This document shows, piece after piece, positions 44,229 to 53,382 of a stretch of 64,000 nucleotides of DNA; within the stretch, counting starts at the first letter, position 1, and every line of letters starts with the position of its first letter. The notes under the pieces were generated by a model, which saw only the letters and a program-made list of their open reading frames with translations, was not told the DNA's origin and did no database searches. The stretch spans positions 1,679,910 through 1,743,909 of the forward strand of contig NZ_CP031165.1 of NCBI RefSeq assembly GCF_003344865.1, read 5' to 3'. Both the position numbers and the translations under genes were made by a program. The DNA is from Euzebya pacifica (GTDB lineage: Bacteria > Actinomycetota > Nitriliruptoria > Euzebyales > Euzebyaceae).

Positions 44229-45458
44229 CTACTCACCCAGCAGTAGGCGGGCCAGCGTGTCGGCCTGCTGGCGGTCGTCGGCGGGGAGGGCGTGGGCGTA
44301 GGTGTCGAGGGTCATGCCGACGCTGGCGTGGCCGAGGCGGCGGGAGAGGGTCTTCACCTCGTGCCAGCCCGTCGCCTGGCGCAGGGCGGCGGTGGCGTAG
44401 GAGTGGCGGACGTCGTGGAGGCGGATCTTGGGCAGATCTGCCAGGCGGACGTGCCGCTCGAACCACTTGGAGACTCGCTCGGGGTTGATGAGCGTTCCGT
44501 CCGGCCACGTGAAGACCACGTCCGGCCTGGCGACGCCCCGCGAGTCGGCGGGCTCGTGCGGCCAGAGCGGGCCGGCCATCAGCTGCAGTTCCTGCTGCTG
44601 CTTTCGATGTGCCTTCAGCGCCTTCACCGTCAGCGGGTCCAGCGCCAGCGTCCTCGCCGATGCCTCGGACTTCGGTCGCGGCTTCCAGACCGGCTTGCCG
44701 CCGATCGCCCCGAGCGTCTGGTTCACCGTCGCCAGCCCGTTGACCAGGTCCAGGTCGGGCCAGCACAGCCCCAACGCCTCACCACGGCGCAGCCCTGTCG
44801 TGGCGTACAGCAGCCACAGCGCGTACAGCTCATCGTCCTCGACGTGGCGGATGAACGAGCGCAAGTCCTCCAGCGTCCACACCTCGGTCTTGGGCTTGGC
44901 CGCCCGCGGTGGGTCGACGAGGTCAACGACGTTGCGGACCACCCGGTCCCAGCGCACCGCGTCGGCCAGCGCCTTGTGGAGGATCCCGTGGACGTTGGCC
45001 AGCGTCTTGGCCGACAGGCCCTTCCCGCGCTTCCCGCCGGACCGTTCGAGCTCGGTGTAGGCCCGCTCGAGGTGCGAGGCCGTCAGGTCCTGCAGTCGCA
45101 CCCCGCCGATCTGTGGCGCGATGTAGGCGCGCACGTAGTCGCAGTACTGCTGCCACGTCGCCACCCCGACCCGGCCCCGCGACCGCCGGCCGGCATCCGC
45201 CGACCCCGGCGCCTTGGACGGCAGCCACTCGTCGGTCAGGAACTGCGCCACGGTCACCGTATCGCGCGGCACGATCACGCCGCCGTCGGCCTGGACCATC
45301 AGGTCGCGCAGCGCCTTGGCCGCCTCGCGCTCGAACTCGAAGCCCTGCTTGCGCTGCTGCCGCCGCCCACCCGTCACCGGATCGGGCGGCAGATCGCACA
45401 CGTAGCCCCACCGCCGCGCCCCACGCGACGTCCGGTACGCATACACCGAACCCTGCAC
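44229..45458 (-). CDS. Tyrosine recombinase (phage-type integrase)
   Basis: A 409-residue site-specific recombinase that should insert and excise the element at tRNA-Leu. The N-terminal arm-binding part (SVYAYRTSRGARRWGYV) is followed by a SAM-like core-binding domain (VATWQQYCDYVRAYIAPQIG) and the catalytic domain with Arg in TTGLRRGEALGL, His-x-x-Arg in HDVRHSYATAAL, and His and Tyr in LGHASVGMTLDTYAH. The GTG start at 45458 has TAGGGT seven bases upstream. It sits 141 bases from the tRNA attachment site, the usual position. All catalytic residues are present, so it may be active. Confidence 0.95.
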   Translation of the reverse strand: MQGSVYAYRTSRGARRWGYVCDLPPDPVTGGRRQQRKQGFEFEREAAKALRDLMVQADGGVIVPRDTVTVAQFLTDEWLPSKAPGSADAGRRSRGRVGVATWQQYCDYVRAYIAPQIGGVRLQDLTASHLERAYTELERSGGKRGKGLSAKTLANVHGILHKALADAVRWDRVVRNVVDLVDPPRAAKPKTEVWTLEDLRSFIRHVEDDELYALWLLYATTGLRRGEALGLCWPDLDLVNGLATVNQTLGAIGGKPVWKPRPKSEASARTLALDPLTVKALKAHRKQQQELQLMAGPLWPHEPADSRGVARPDVVFTWPDGTLINPERVSKWFERHVRLADLPKIRLHDVRHSYATAALRQATGWHEVKTLSRRLGHASVGMTLDTYAHALPADDRQQADTLARLLLGE

Positions 45459-45465
45459 ATCGCGG

Positions 45466-45471
45466 ACCCTA
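45466..45471 (-). promoter_or_regulatory. Candidate -10 box (TAGGGT) of the integrase gene
   Basis: On the minus strand TAGGGT ends seven bases before the GTG at 45458. Confidence 0.45.
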
Positions 45472-45517
45472 CGCCGGGGGTGCGACAGCCGTCACGGGCG
45501 AACCTCGCGCCAGATTC

Positions 45518-45537
45518 TCGTGACAGATCCGTGACAC
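45518..45537. promoter_or_regulatory. Candidate integrase arm-type sites, tRNA end
   Basis: TCGTGACAGATCCGTGACA repeats exactly the sequence at 40676-40694. It holds two GTGACA units 11 bp apart and lies between the integrase gene and the tRNA attachment site. Confidence 0.5.
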
Positions 45538-45599
45538 GGAACCCGAAACTGGGACACCATCTCCACAACGCAGAACAGCAAAACCGCAGGTCAGGCGTG

Positions 45600-45683
45600 T
45601 GCGCGAGGCGGGACTTGAACCCGCACACCCGTGAGGGCACTGGGACCTAAACCCAGCGCGTCTGCCAATTCCGCCACTCGCGC
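45600..45683 (-). tRNA. tRNA-Leu (anticodon UAG)
   Basis: Complete cloverleaf: acceptor GCGCGAG pairs with CTCGCGC, loop TTTAGGT gives anticodon TAG, and there is a long variable arm typical of leucine tRNA. CCA is not encoded. Bases 45600-45654 form the attachment-site repeat shared with 40508-40562. Confidence 0.95.
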
Positions 45684-45737
45684 GTACGCGCCACGGTACC
45701 GCCGGTCGCGCTGCTCGGCTCCGCGTCGGGACCCGTG

Positions 45738-48209
45738 TCAGCGACCGATGGGCAGCCGGTAGGGGCCGGCGTCGTCGACGGCAGAGACGACCAGGAAGTG
45801 CACGCCCTCGCCCAGCCCGAGGAGGGGCAGGGGAGGGTTGCCACCGCCGTCGGTGGTCGCCAGGACCGCGCCGTCCGACGCGACCACGCGAAGCAGGCCG
45901 TCGAAGTCCGCCTCCAGCCGCACCTGGGCCGGCGGCGGGTTGCCCGGGCCGACGATGACCTCGTAGACGTCCGGCAGGTCCGGCGCGCGCAGCTGGCCAC
46001 CCTCCGGCGTCAGCAGCACGGGCTGGACGAGATCGACCAGGACCTGTACCCGACCGGCCACGTCCGCACCGAGGTCGCTCGTCACGACGACGTACTCGCC
46101 CGCGGTGACCGGCAGGTCGATCAGGGCGTCCTGGCCGGCGACGCCGCCGCCCTCGTCGTCGCTCGCTGCCAACAGCGCCCCGTCCGCCGTCCACACGCTG
46201 GCCATCGGGTCCACCGCCCCGTCGGCGCTGCGGACCAGCACCCGCAGCACCCCGGCCTGATCGGCGGTGAACGGAAGGGCGACCGCCTCGCCCTCCTCCA
46301 GATCCACCACACCCCCTGCTGGGTCGACCGTCCGGGACACCGAACCCGGGTCGATGATGTCGGCGGGGTCCAGCGCCGAGGACACCGGCGGCTGCGGCCG
46401 TTGCTGTCCGAACGCCAACGGGCTGACGGTGTACTCCAGCTGTTCGGCACCCGCCGACCCCACGAACACCCAGAACACGCCGGGTCCGAGCGCGGCCAGG
46501 TCCATCTCGATCCCGCCGCCCCCGGAGTTGCCGTCGACGAACGTGCCCACCTCGTCCACCGCTCGCAGGGTCACCTCGGAACCCGTATCGACGCGGATCC
46601 CCCGTGCCGCGCCCGGCTGGATCGCCACCCGGTAGACGTCGACGTCGTGCACGTCGCCGAGCGACTCACCGGTCGGCTCGCCGGGCAGGTCCTGCACCTC
46701 CACCAGCTGCAACGACACGCTGAGGGGACCGGGTTCGTCCATCAGGCCGGCCAGCCGCAGCTCGTAGGCACCCGGCGGGGCATCGGGCAGGTCCATCAGG
46801 ACGTCCAGCCCGCCCGAGCCGTCGTCGTCGGCCAGCAGTAGCTCCCCTTCGTGGAAGAGCCCGGCCACCGGGTCGACATCGCCGTTGCCAGCGGTGGACA
46901 CCCGGATCGCCTGCCCGGGTCCCTCGACGGTGAACGTCAGCGCCGTCGACGCCCGCCCCGGCAACCCGATCTCCAGCACCGTGCCCGGCTGGATCTCGGC
47001 CCGTTCGCCCGGGGACTCGAGCAGGGCCAGCTCGGTGCCGTCCACGCCGTCGAAGAACGGCACCTCGTCGTCCGCGCCTTCGGGCACGGTGTCGTCGTCC
47101 ACCGGCTGGTCGGTTTCTGGGGTGGCGTCGGCCAGGTCGCCCTCGTCCCCACCGCCACGCACGAGGACGAAGAGGGTCACCAGGGCGATCACGACGACCA
47201 GCCCGACACCCAACCCGAGCAGCCGTGGGTCCCGACCGGACTGCCGCGACGACGGAGGCGATGTTGGCGGAGATGGTGGGGGAGGAGGAGGGCTCGACCG
47301 CGTCACCTCCGACGCCGACGACGTCGGGGTCACCTGCTCGGGGGGAGAAGCGGGGTCGACCGGCACGGCAGCAGCGAGCTCGCCGCTTCGGCCCTCGCGC
47401 ACGGCGGCCAGCGCCGCCGCCATCTCAGCCGCCGAGGCGAACCGGGCCGCCGGGTCCTTGGCCATCGCCCGCTCGAGCACCGCCGACAGGCCGGTCCCGC
47501 CGTCATCGAACGTGGGTACCGGATCGGTGACGATGCGCCGGATGAGCGGCACGACCGACTGGTCGGTGTCGGAGGCGAACGGCGGACGGCCCGTCACCAG
47601 CGTGTGGATCGTCGACCCCAGCGCGTACACGTCCGACGCCACCGTCGGCGGATCCCCGTCCAGCAGCTCGGGCGCCGCATGGTCAAGCGTCGCCGTCACC
47701 ACCCCCGTCGTGGTCTGCTGGCCGCCGGCGATGCGGGCGATGCCGAAGTCGACCAGGCGCGGGTCGCCGTAGCGGCCGACCATGACGTTGGCGGGCTTCA
47801 CGTCGCGGTGCAGGATCCCCTCGGCGTGCGCCGCCTCCAGGGCGTCGCCCAGGGCCATGCCGATGCGCGTCGCCTCCTCCACGGTGAAGCGTCGCCCCTC
47901 CTCCAGGGCGTCCTGCAGCGACCCGCCCGAGAAGAAGGGCATCAGCAGGTACGGCCGGCCGTCACCCGTCGTCCCCGCATCCAGGACGGTGGCGATCGCC
48001 GGGTGCTCGCTGAGCGTTCCCATCGCCCGGATCTCCCGCTGGAACCGTGCCAGCGCCGTCTCGTCGGGTCGTGCATCGAGCACCTTGACCGCGACCGTCC
48101 GGTCGAACGCCGGCTGCTGCGCCCGATAGACCACCGCGAAGCCGCCACGGCCGACCTCCTGGGCGTCGACGACACCGTCGATCCCGAGCTCGCGCCGACC
48201 GTCGTCCAT
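45738..48209 (-). CDS. Receptor-type serine/threonine protein kinase
   Basis: An 823-residue membrane kinase of the PknB class. Kinase domain at residues 8-280: GRGGFAVVYRA (ATP loop), AVKVLD (Lys), HRDVKPANVMVG near residue 135, DFGIAR and HAAPELL. A proline-rich juxtamembrane segment (SSPPPPPPSPPTSPPSS) leads to one transmembrane helix (LLGLGVGLVVVIALVTLFVLV, about 329-349). The extracellular half holds about four PPC-like beta-sandwich repeats (for example DADDVLRVLV-type strands, LTFTVEGPGQAIRVS, ALPFTADQAGVLRVLV), probably a sensor. The ATG at 48209 is chosen. It is divergent from the coiled-coil/EcsC genes. Confidence 0.92.
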   Translation of the reverse strand: MDDGRRELGIDGVVDAQEVGRGGFAVVYRAQQPAFDRTVAVKVLDARPDETALARFQREIRAMGTLSEHPAIATVLDAGTTGDGRPYLLMPFFSGGSLQDALEEGRRFTVEEATRIGMALGDALEAAHAEGILHRDVKPANVMVGRYGDPRLVDFGIARIAGGQQTTTGVVTATLDHAAPELLDGDPPTVASDVYALGSTIHTLVTGRPPFASDTDQSVVPLIRRIVTDPVPTFDDGGTGLSAVLERAMAKDPAARFASAAEMAAALAAVREGRSGELAAAVPVDPASPPEQVTPTSSASEVTRSSPPPPPPSPPTSPPSSRQSGRDPRLLGLGVGLVVVIALVTLFVLVRGGGDEGDLADATPETDQPVDDDTVPEGADDEVPFFDGVDGTELALLESPGERAEIQPGTVLEIGLPGRASTALTFTVEGPGQAIRVSTAGNGDVDPVAGLFHEGELLLADDDGSGGLDVLMDLPDAPPGAYELRLAGLMDEPGPLSVSLQLVEVQDLPGEPTGESLGDVHDVDVYRVAIQPGAARGIRVDTGSEVTLRAVDEVGTFVDGNSGGGGIEMDLAALGPGVFWVFVGSAGAEQLEYTVSPLAFGQQRPQPPVSSALDPADIIDPGSVSRTVDPAGGVVDLEEGEAVALPFTADQAGVLRVLVRSADGAVDPMASVWTADGALLAASDDEGGGVAGQDALIDLPVTAGEYVVVTSDLGADVAGRVQVLVDLVQPVLLTPEGGQLRAPDLPDVYEVIVGPGNPPPAQVRLEADFDGLLRVVASDGAVLATTDGGGNPPLPLLGLGEGVHFLVVSAVDDAGPYRLPIGR

Positions 48210-48340
48210 GGCCGGCAGTCTCGCACGTTGCCGTCGGTCACGGGCGTCCGTCCACACCCTGTAACCGACCCGTCCGATGATCGCGCTATCGTCCCCGGCG
48301 GGGAGCCGACGTTCGCCGGTAGGGATCGAGGAGGCAAGGC

Positions 48341-49918
48341 GTGGGGGTCGAGGTCGACGCAGCGGGCTGGCTGCCGATCCTGCTCGCCGTCGCCACGGGC
48401 AGCGTGACGGTCACGCGGTTCCTGCCCTGGAACCGCCGGCAGGTCGAGGCGGCCCGAGAGGCCGTGCAGGCGACCCGCAGCCGTGTGCGCCGCGACTACC
48501 ACGACCTCGATGCGCGCTGGACCCGCTTGCGCAACGAGGCCCTCGTGGCCGTCGCTGACCTTGCCGACGGTGACGGCTTCGCCCGGCAGCTCGAGGGCGA
48601 GACCGACATGGCGCAGCGCTGGGTCGACTGGGCCACCGAGGGGCTCGTCGCCCTCGACACCCGTTGGGACCCTGCCACCCTGGAGGATGTCGACGCGCTC
48701 AACGACGCTGGGCAGCGATGGCAGGAGCTGGCCCGCGGCACCCGAACCGGCCTGACCCGCCTCGACGAGCTGCAGCAGACGCTGGAAGAAATGGCCGCCG
48801 CCCGCGACAGCTGCGCACGGATCCTCCGCGACATCGACGACCGCATGACGCAGGCCCGCCACGCCGTGGAGATCACCCGCACCAACGGCTACGACGTCGC
48901 CGAGCTGCACCTCGTCCTCGACCGGGCGACCGGGGACGTCGACCGCGGACGGGTCGAGCTGGAGGCCAACCGGCTGGCCGAGGCCACCAAGGCGCTGGAG
49001 CGAGCCGCCGACGCCGTCGAGCGGGCCACCGGCACCGCCCGCCGCATGCCCGAGCTGCACCACACCCTCCTCCAGCGGCTCACCGCCCTGCGACGGCAGG
49101 TGGGGGAGGCGGACCGCACCGTCCAGCGGATCGTCGACACCGTCGAGGGCCACGCCCGGCGGTTCGTGACCGACGTCTGGGACGCGGTCGCCGACGCTCC
49201 CGCGCAGGCCCGCGAACGCCGCGACGCCGCCCGTGCCGACCTGGTCGCCGCCGAGGCGGCGATGGCCGACGACGTCCAGCGGTTCCTCGACGCCGAACAG
49301 TCCATGGACGCCGTCGACGCCGACCTCGAGCAGCTCGAGTGGATCCGGGCCGGCGTGGCGACGTTCGAAGCCGACCTTCGGGCCGTCATCGCCGAGTACC
49401 CCCGGGCCCACGCCGCTGCCCGTGACAGCATCGCCCGGGCCCGCACCTTCATGGACGTCCGACAGGGGGACGTCAACCCGGGCCGCCGGGCCAACCTCGA
49501 CCGGGCTGCGCAGGTCCTGGCGGACGCCGAGCGCATCGCCGCCGACGGTCGTGGGGACCCCCAGGACGTCATCGATCGGCTGGGCGAGGTCATCCGCTTC
49601 ACCGACCAGGTGCTGCACGGCGCCCGCAGCGATGCCCAGCAACGCGACGCCTACCGCACCCACGTCGCCCGCCTGGTACGCGATGCGCAGCGCAGCGTCC
49701 GCCGTGCGCATTCCGCTGCCGGATTCGGGCTCATCGGCTGGGGTGCACGGGCGAAGGTGTCGCTGTCCACCGCCGAGGACGCTCTCCGCGAGGCCAACGC
49801 GGTCCTCGGCAGCGACCCCTCCCGTGCGGAGTACCTGGCCCTGCAGGCAGGCGACATCGCCGCCCAGATCCTCCACGAGCACCGCCGTCGCAGCAACGGC
49901 CCGCAGATCTTCCGATGA
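48341..49918 (+). CDS. Long coiled-coil protein with N-terminal membrane helix
   Basis: A 525-residue protein of unknown function. GGAGG lies about seven bases before the GTG start. One hydrophobic helix (GWLPILLAVATGSVTV) anchors it near the N-terminus; nearly all of the rest is predicted helical and coiled-coil, rich in Ala, Arg, Asp and Glu (LVLDRATGDVDRGRVELEAN, RRDAARADLVAAEAAMADDV). This resembles bacterial septum- or envelope-associated coiled-coil proteins in shape only. Its place between a receptor kinase (divergent) and an EcsC-like gene suggests an envelope-related scaffold, possibly a kinase substrate. Confidence 0.7.
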   Translation: MGVEVDAAGWLPILLAVATGSVTVTRFLPWNRRQVEAAREAVQATRSRVRRDYHDLDARWTRLRNEALVAVADLADGDGFARQLEGETDMAQRWVDWATEGLVALDTRWDPATLEDVDALNDAGQRWQELARGTRTGLTRLDELQQTLEEMAAARDSCARILRDIDDRMTQARHAVEITRTNGYDVAELHLVLDRATGDVDRGRVELEANRLAEATKALERAADAVERATGTARRMPELHHTLLQRLTALRRQVGEADRTVQRIVDTVEGHARRFVTDVWDAVADAPAQARERRDAARADLVAAEAAMADDVQRFLDAEQSMDAVDADLEQLEWIRAGVATFEADLRAVIAEYPRAHAAARDSIARARTFMDVRQGDVNPGRRANLDRAAQVLADAERIAADGRGDPQDVIDRLGEVIRFTDQVLHGARSDAQQRDAYRTHVARLVRDAQRSVRRAHSAAGFGLIGWGARAKVSLSTAEDALREANAVLGSDPSRAEYLALQAGDIAAQILHEHRRRSNGPQIFR

Positions 49919-49979
49919 CCCGCGGGACCCACCGACGACGGGACCGGATCGCGTTCACCATCGGTTCAACGAGACCGCT

Positions 49980-49985
49980 TAGGGT
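49980..49985 (+). promoter_or_regulatory. Candidate -10 box (TAGGGT) of the EcsC-like gene
   Basis: TAGGGT ends exactly six bases before the GTG at 49992; no ribosome-binding site is present, consistent with a leaderless transcript. Confidence 0.5.
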
Positions 49986-49991
49986 GGCGGG

Positions 49992-50885
49992 GTGACGCTG
50001 CGAGACCTCGACCACTACGAGCGACGGGCCGTCCACGACATCCGGGCCTGGGCCGCGGGTGATCGCGGCCGGCTCGACGGGGTTGCGCGCACCCTCGGCA
50101 TGGCCTCCGGACGGGTCAACAAGCCGGTCGAGTGGCTGGTCGACCGGGTGATGGACGACCCCAAGGTGGGCGAGGCGCTGCGCGCGGCGCTGGAACGCGC
50201 CAACGAGAGCCTGTCGCGCTACATGGCTGCCACCACCCCCGTGGAACCGGCGGCCGCAGCCTACGGGCTCGACCACGTCGACGACATCGCCGACCTGCAC
50301 CTGCGGACGATCGACGCGCAGCTCGCCTCACTGCGGCGCAGCCACCGCAACGTCTTCCTCGCCATGGGGGCGGCCGAGGGAGCAGCAGGGTTCGCCGGCA
50401 CACCTGCCGCCGTCGCCGCGTTCGTCGCCAGCATCCCGGCGATGCAGGCCGCCTCGCTGCGTGCCGTCTCCGACGTCTCCCGCCACACCGGCTTCGATCC
50501 CAACGACTTCGCCGAACGGCAGTTCGTGGCGGAGGTGGCGTTACGGTCCATGGAGCTCGGTGGCCGGGGGACCGAGGACACCGTGCACCGCCTCGTCGGC
50601 CTCGGCGAGCAGATCGCCACCCGCCAGACCCTGGACCAGCTGCAGCAGTACGCCATCGTCGGCGCCCTGCGCGACCGCGCCCAGAAGATGGGCATCGCCC
50701 TGACCAAACGTCGCGCCGCCGCCATGCTCCCCGTCGTGGGTGCTGCGGTCGGCGCCGGCTTCAACGCCGTGCACGCCGACCGCCTCCTCGGTGGCGCCTC
50801 GGTGCTGTTCCGCGCCCGACACCTGTCCCGTCGCCACGGGCTGGACCTCAGCGACCTGATCGGTCCGATGGAGCCAGCCGCGTAG
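49992..50885 (+). CDS. EcsC-family protein
   Basis: A 297-residue protein of the EcsC family. Hydrophobic segment NVFLAMGAAEGAAGFAGTPAAVAAFVASIPAMQAAS, written here only by its parts, together with TGFDPNDFAERQFV and GIALTKRRAAAMLPVVGAAVGAGF match the family, named from the ecs locus of Bacillus, where its role is unclear. The protein is likely membrane-associated. It follows the coiled-coil gene by 73 bases with its own -10 box. Confidence 0.8.
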   Translation: MTLRDLDHYERRAVHDIRAWAAGDRGRLDGVARTLGMASGRVNKPVEWLVDRVMDDPKVGEALRAALERANESLSRYMAATTPVEPAAAAYGLDHVDDIADLHLRTIDAQLASLRRSHRNVFLAMGAAEGAAGFAGTPAAVAAFVASIPAMQAASLRAVSDVSRHTGFDPNDFAERQFVAEVALRSMELGGRGTEDTVHRLVGLGEQIATRQTLDQLQQYAIVGALRDRAQKMGIALTKRRAAAMLPVVGAAVGAGFNAVHADRLLGGASVLFRARHLSRRHGLDLSDLIGPMEPAA

Positions 50886-50922
50886 CACCCGCAGTCCCTC
50901 CCCTCCGAAGAGGTCCATTCCA

Positions 50923-53382
50923 GTGACATCCGTATCCCGGCGCGCCTTCCTCCGCGGGTCCGCCGCCGCCGTCAGCGTTGCCACCGTCAGCCCCGCCGCC
51001 CTCGCGGCCGCTGGCCTGACCGCCCCCGCCTTCGCGCAGCAGACCACCGACGCCGGTGAGGACTGGGTCCGCGTCTACCTCGTCGTCATCGACGGCCTGC
51101 GGCCCGACGAGGTCGTGCAGATGCCCACGCTGAACCAGCTGGCGACCGACGGCTGGTACTACCCCAACAGCCGGGCGCAGATGATCGCCGAGACCACCCC
51201 GAACCACGTGTCGATGATCACCGGCATGCGGGTCGACCGCCACGGCATGCCCGGCAACGACGTGGCCTACGTCGATGACAACATCGGGGTCACCCCGCGG
51301 TACCTGCAGACCGACACGCTGTACTCCCTCATCGCCCGGCAGGCGCCGGACATGGTCGCCACCGCCGCGACGTCCAAGGAGTACATCGTGCAGATGACCA
51401 AGCACATGCGGGTCGACCGGGGCACCGAGGACGCCGACGCCACCAACGATCCGTTCATCGTGCCCGTCTCCGGTCACGCCATCGACGCCGAGGTCGGACC
51501 GGATGCGCTGGCCCAGTCGACCGATCTCGACCCCGACTTCGGGTGGATGTCGCTCGGCGACGTCGACCGCGTCGGCCACACCGACCTGAGCGGCGCCACC
51601 GGCCTGCCGCCGGTGGCCCGGACCCTGTCTCTCCAGACCGCCGACCTGCACGTCGGTCGGCTCGTCAGCGCCCTGCAGGACGCCGGCCGGTGGGACAACA
51701 CGGTGATGATCGTCACGGCCGACCACTCCATGGACTGGTCGACACCGGACTCCATCGTGTCGTTGTCCGCGACGTTCGACGAGGACGCCGATCTGGCCGG
51801 CCGCTACGACGTGGCCCAGAACGGTGGGGCCGGCATCTACTGGCTGCGCTCGCCTGACGCCGACGGGGCCGACGAACGGCTGAAGGCCATGCGCAACATC
51901 GCCATGGCCACCGACGGGGTCACCGAGGCCTGGTACACCCGGCCCAACCCCGCCGACGGCGGTACGGACTTCTGGGTCGGCGTGACCCGCCCCGACTGGG
52001 GGCTGACCGGCGACCGCACCGGCGACCTGGTCGTGTTCGTCGCCGACGGCTACCGGCTGACCGAACCGGCGCAGGCGTCCAACCCCATCCCCGGCAACCA
52101 CGGGCACGTCGCGACGCTGCCGATCCCGCAGATCATCGCCGGCGGCTGGGACGGCCTGAACGCCAACGACGACGTCCCGGGCGGCGAGGCCGAGGACGTC
52201 GCTGACGACGTCCGGTTGGAGGGGCAGGGCGAGAACATCGACATCGCCCCGACGGTCGCGTGGCTGCTGAACCTCAACCCGCCCCCCGGCGGCTACGACG
52301 GCCGGGTCCTCTCCGAGGCGTTCGCCCGCCGTCCCGACCCCCGTGTCCCCGTCGTCGACGTGCCCAACGTGCCCCGGTACCGCGAGGCCGCCGGGGACAG
52401 CCGCCAGGCCACCAGCGTCGCGCTGTCGATGATGGCGTTCCCAGAGGCCACCGACGCGGACGGCAACCCCGTGGTGTCCACCGTCGTGCTGGCCTCCGGC
52501 GACACGTTCCCCGACGCGCTGGCCGCGACCCCGCTGGCCGTGGCGTCCGGCGGCCCGCTGCTGCTCACCCCCTCCCAAGCGCTCGACAGCGCCGTGGCGG
52601 CGGAGATCCAGCGACTGTCACCGACGACCGTCTACCTCGTCGGTGGCGAGACGGCGCTGTCCCCTGCCGTCGAGTCCGCCGTGGCCGGCCTGGGCGTGGA
52701 GACCGTGACGCGGCTCGCGGGTGACTCCCGCTACGGGACGGCGGCGGCGATCGCGGCCGAGCTGGTCGGCGGTGCGGCTGGTCCCGCCCTGCCCGGCTTC
52801 GGCCAGGACGCTGGCGGTGCCGGTCCCGACGTGATCCTGGCGTCCGGGGAGAACTTCCCCGACGCGCTGGCCGCGGGGCCGCTGGCTGCCGTCGGCGGTC
52901 GCGTCATCCTGCTGACGCGTCCTGACGAGCTGCCGGAGGCGACTGCCGCGGCGCTGGCGTCGTTGGCCCCTTCGCGGGTGATCGTGGCCGGGGGGCCGGC
53001 GGCGGTCTCCGATGCGGTGCTGGAGGCGCTGGCTGCTGATGCGGACGTCGAGCGGCTCGGTGGCGACGGGCGGTTCGACACCGCCGCGCTGCTGATGGAG
53101 CGGACGATCCGCGAGGGCGGGCTGACCGACCTGGCGTTCGTGGTCAGCGGCGACGGGTTCGCCGACGCGCTGGCGGCGGGGGCGACGGTCGGGCTGATGG
53201 GCGGGATGCTGGTCCCGCTGTCACCGGCGGGACTGCGCAGCTCGGGCGGAGCCGGTGAGGTGCTGCTGGAGCGGGCTGACGGGCTGGTCGAGGTCGTCTG
53301 GGTCGGCGGGACGGCGGCGTTGCCGACGGACCTGCGTGACCAGGTGGAGGCGCGGATCCTGCTGACCCGCAGCCGGACCTAG
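50923..53382 (+). CDS. Tat-exported alkaline-phosphatase-superfamily phosphodiesterase with CWB2 repeats
   Basis: An 819-residue exported hydrolase. Tat signal SRRAFLRGSAAAVSVATVS starts the protein (GTG 50923). The type I phosphodiesterase/nucleotide pyrophosphatase domain (about 50-450) has metal and nucleophile residues in VIDGLRPDE, AETTPNHVSM (Thr), DRVGHTD, VTADHSMDW and PGNHGHVATLP. Residues about 485-815 hold three CWB2 repeats (AAGDSRQATSVALS, FPDALAATPLAVASGGPLLL, VYLVGGETALSPAVE, FADALAAGATVGLMGG), so the enzyme should sit on the cell wall and release phosphate from nucleotides or diesters. Its stop codon overlaps that of the opposing gene. Confidence 0.92.
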   Translation: MTSVSRRAFLRGSAAAVSVATVSPAALAAAGLTAPAFAQQTTDAGEDWVRVYLVVIDGLRPDEVVQMPTLNQLATDGWYYPNSRAQMIAETTPNHVSMITGMRVDRHGMPGNDVAYVDDNIGVTPRYLQTDTLYSLIARQAPDMVATAATSKEYIVQMTKHMRVDRGTEDADATNDPFIVPVSGHAIDAEVGPDALAQSTDLDPDFGWMSLGDVDRVGHTDLSGATGLPPVARTLSLQTADLHVGRLVSALQDAGRWDNTVMIVTADHSMDWSTPDSIVSLSATFDEDADLAGRYDVAQNGGAGIYWLRSPDADGADERLKAMRNIAMATDGVTEAWYTRPNPADGGTDFWVGVTRPDWGLTGDRTGDLVVFVADGYRLTEPAQASNPIPGNHGHVATLPIPQIIAGGWDGLNANDDVPGGEAEDVADDVRLEGQGENIDIAPTVAWLLNLNPPPGGYDGRVLSEAFARRPDPRVPVVDVPNVPRYREAAGDSRQATSVALSMMAFPEATDADGNPVVSTVVLASGDTFPDALAATPLAVASGGPLLLTPSQALDSAVAAEIQRLSPTTVYLVGGETALSPAVESAVAGLGVETVTRLAGDSRYGTAAAIAAELVGGAAGPALPGFGQDAGGAGPDVILASGENFPDALAAGPLAAVGGRVILLTRPDELPEATAAALASLAPSRVIVAGGPAAVSDAVLEALAADADVERLGGDGRFDTAALLMERTIREGGLTDLAFVVSGDGFADALAAGATVGLMGGMLVPLSPAGLRSSGGAGEVLLERADGLVEVVWVGGTAALPTDLRDQVEARILLTRSRT

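Larger units (their letters stand above)
40563..45654. mobile_element. Integrative element in tRNA-Leu carrying an integrase and three toxin-antitoxin-like modules
   Basis: About 5.1 kb bounded by 55-bp direct repeats (40508-40562 and 45600-45654), with a tyrosine recombinase next to the intact tRNA. Cargo: PIN toxin with HTH antitoxin, a secreted protein, Phd/RelE-type pair, and an AbiEii-type nucleotidyltransferase with an unknown partner. No replication, conjugation, capsid or terminase gene is seen, so it could be a satellite-like or passively moved element. Without it the S8 protease gene would lie next to tRNA-Leu and the kinase gene. Confidence 0.88.
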
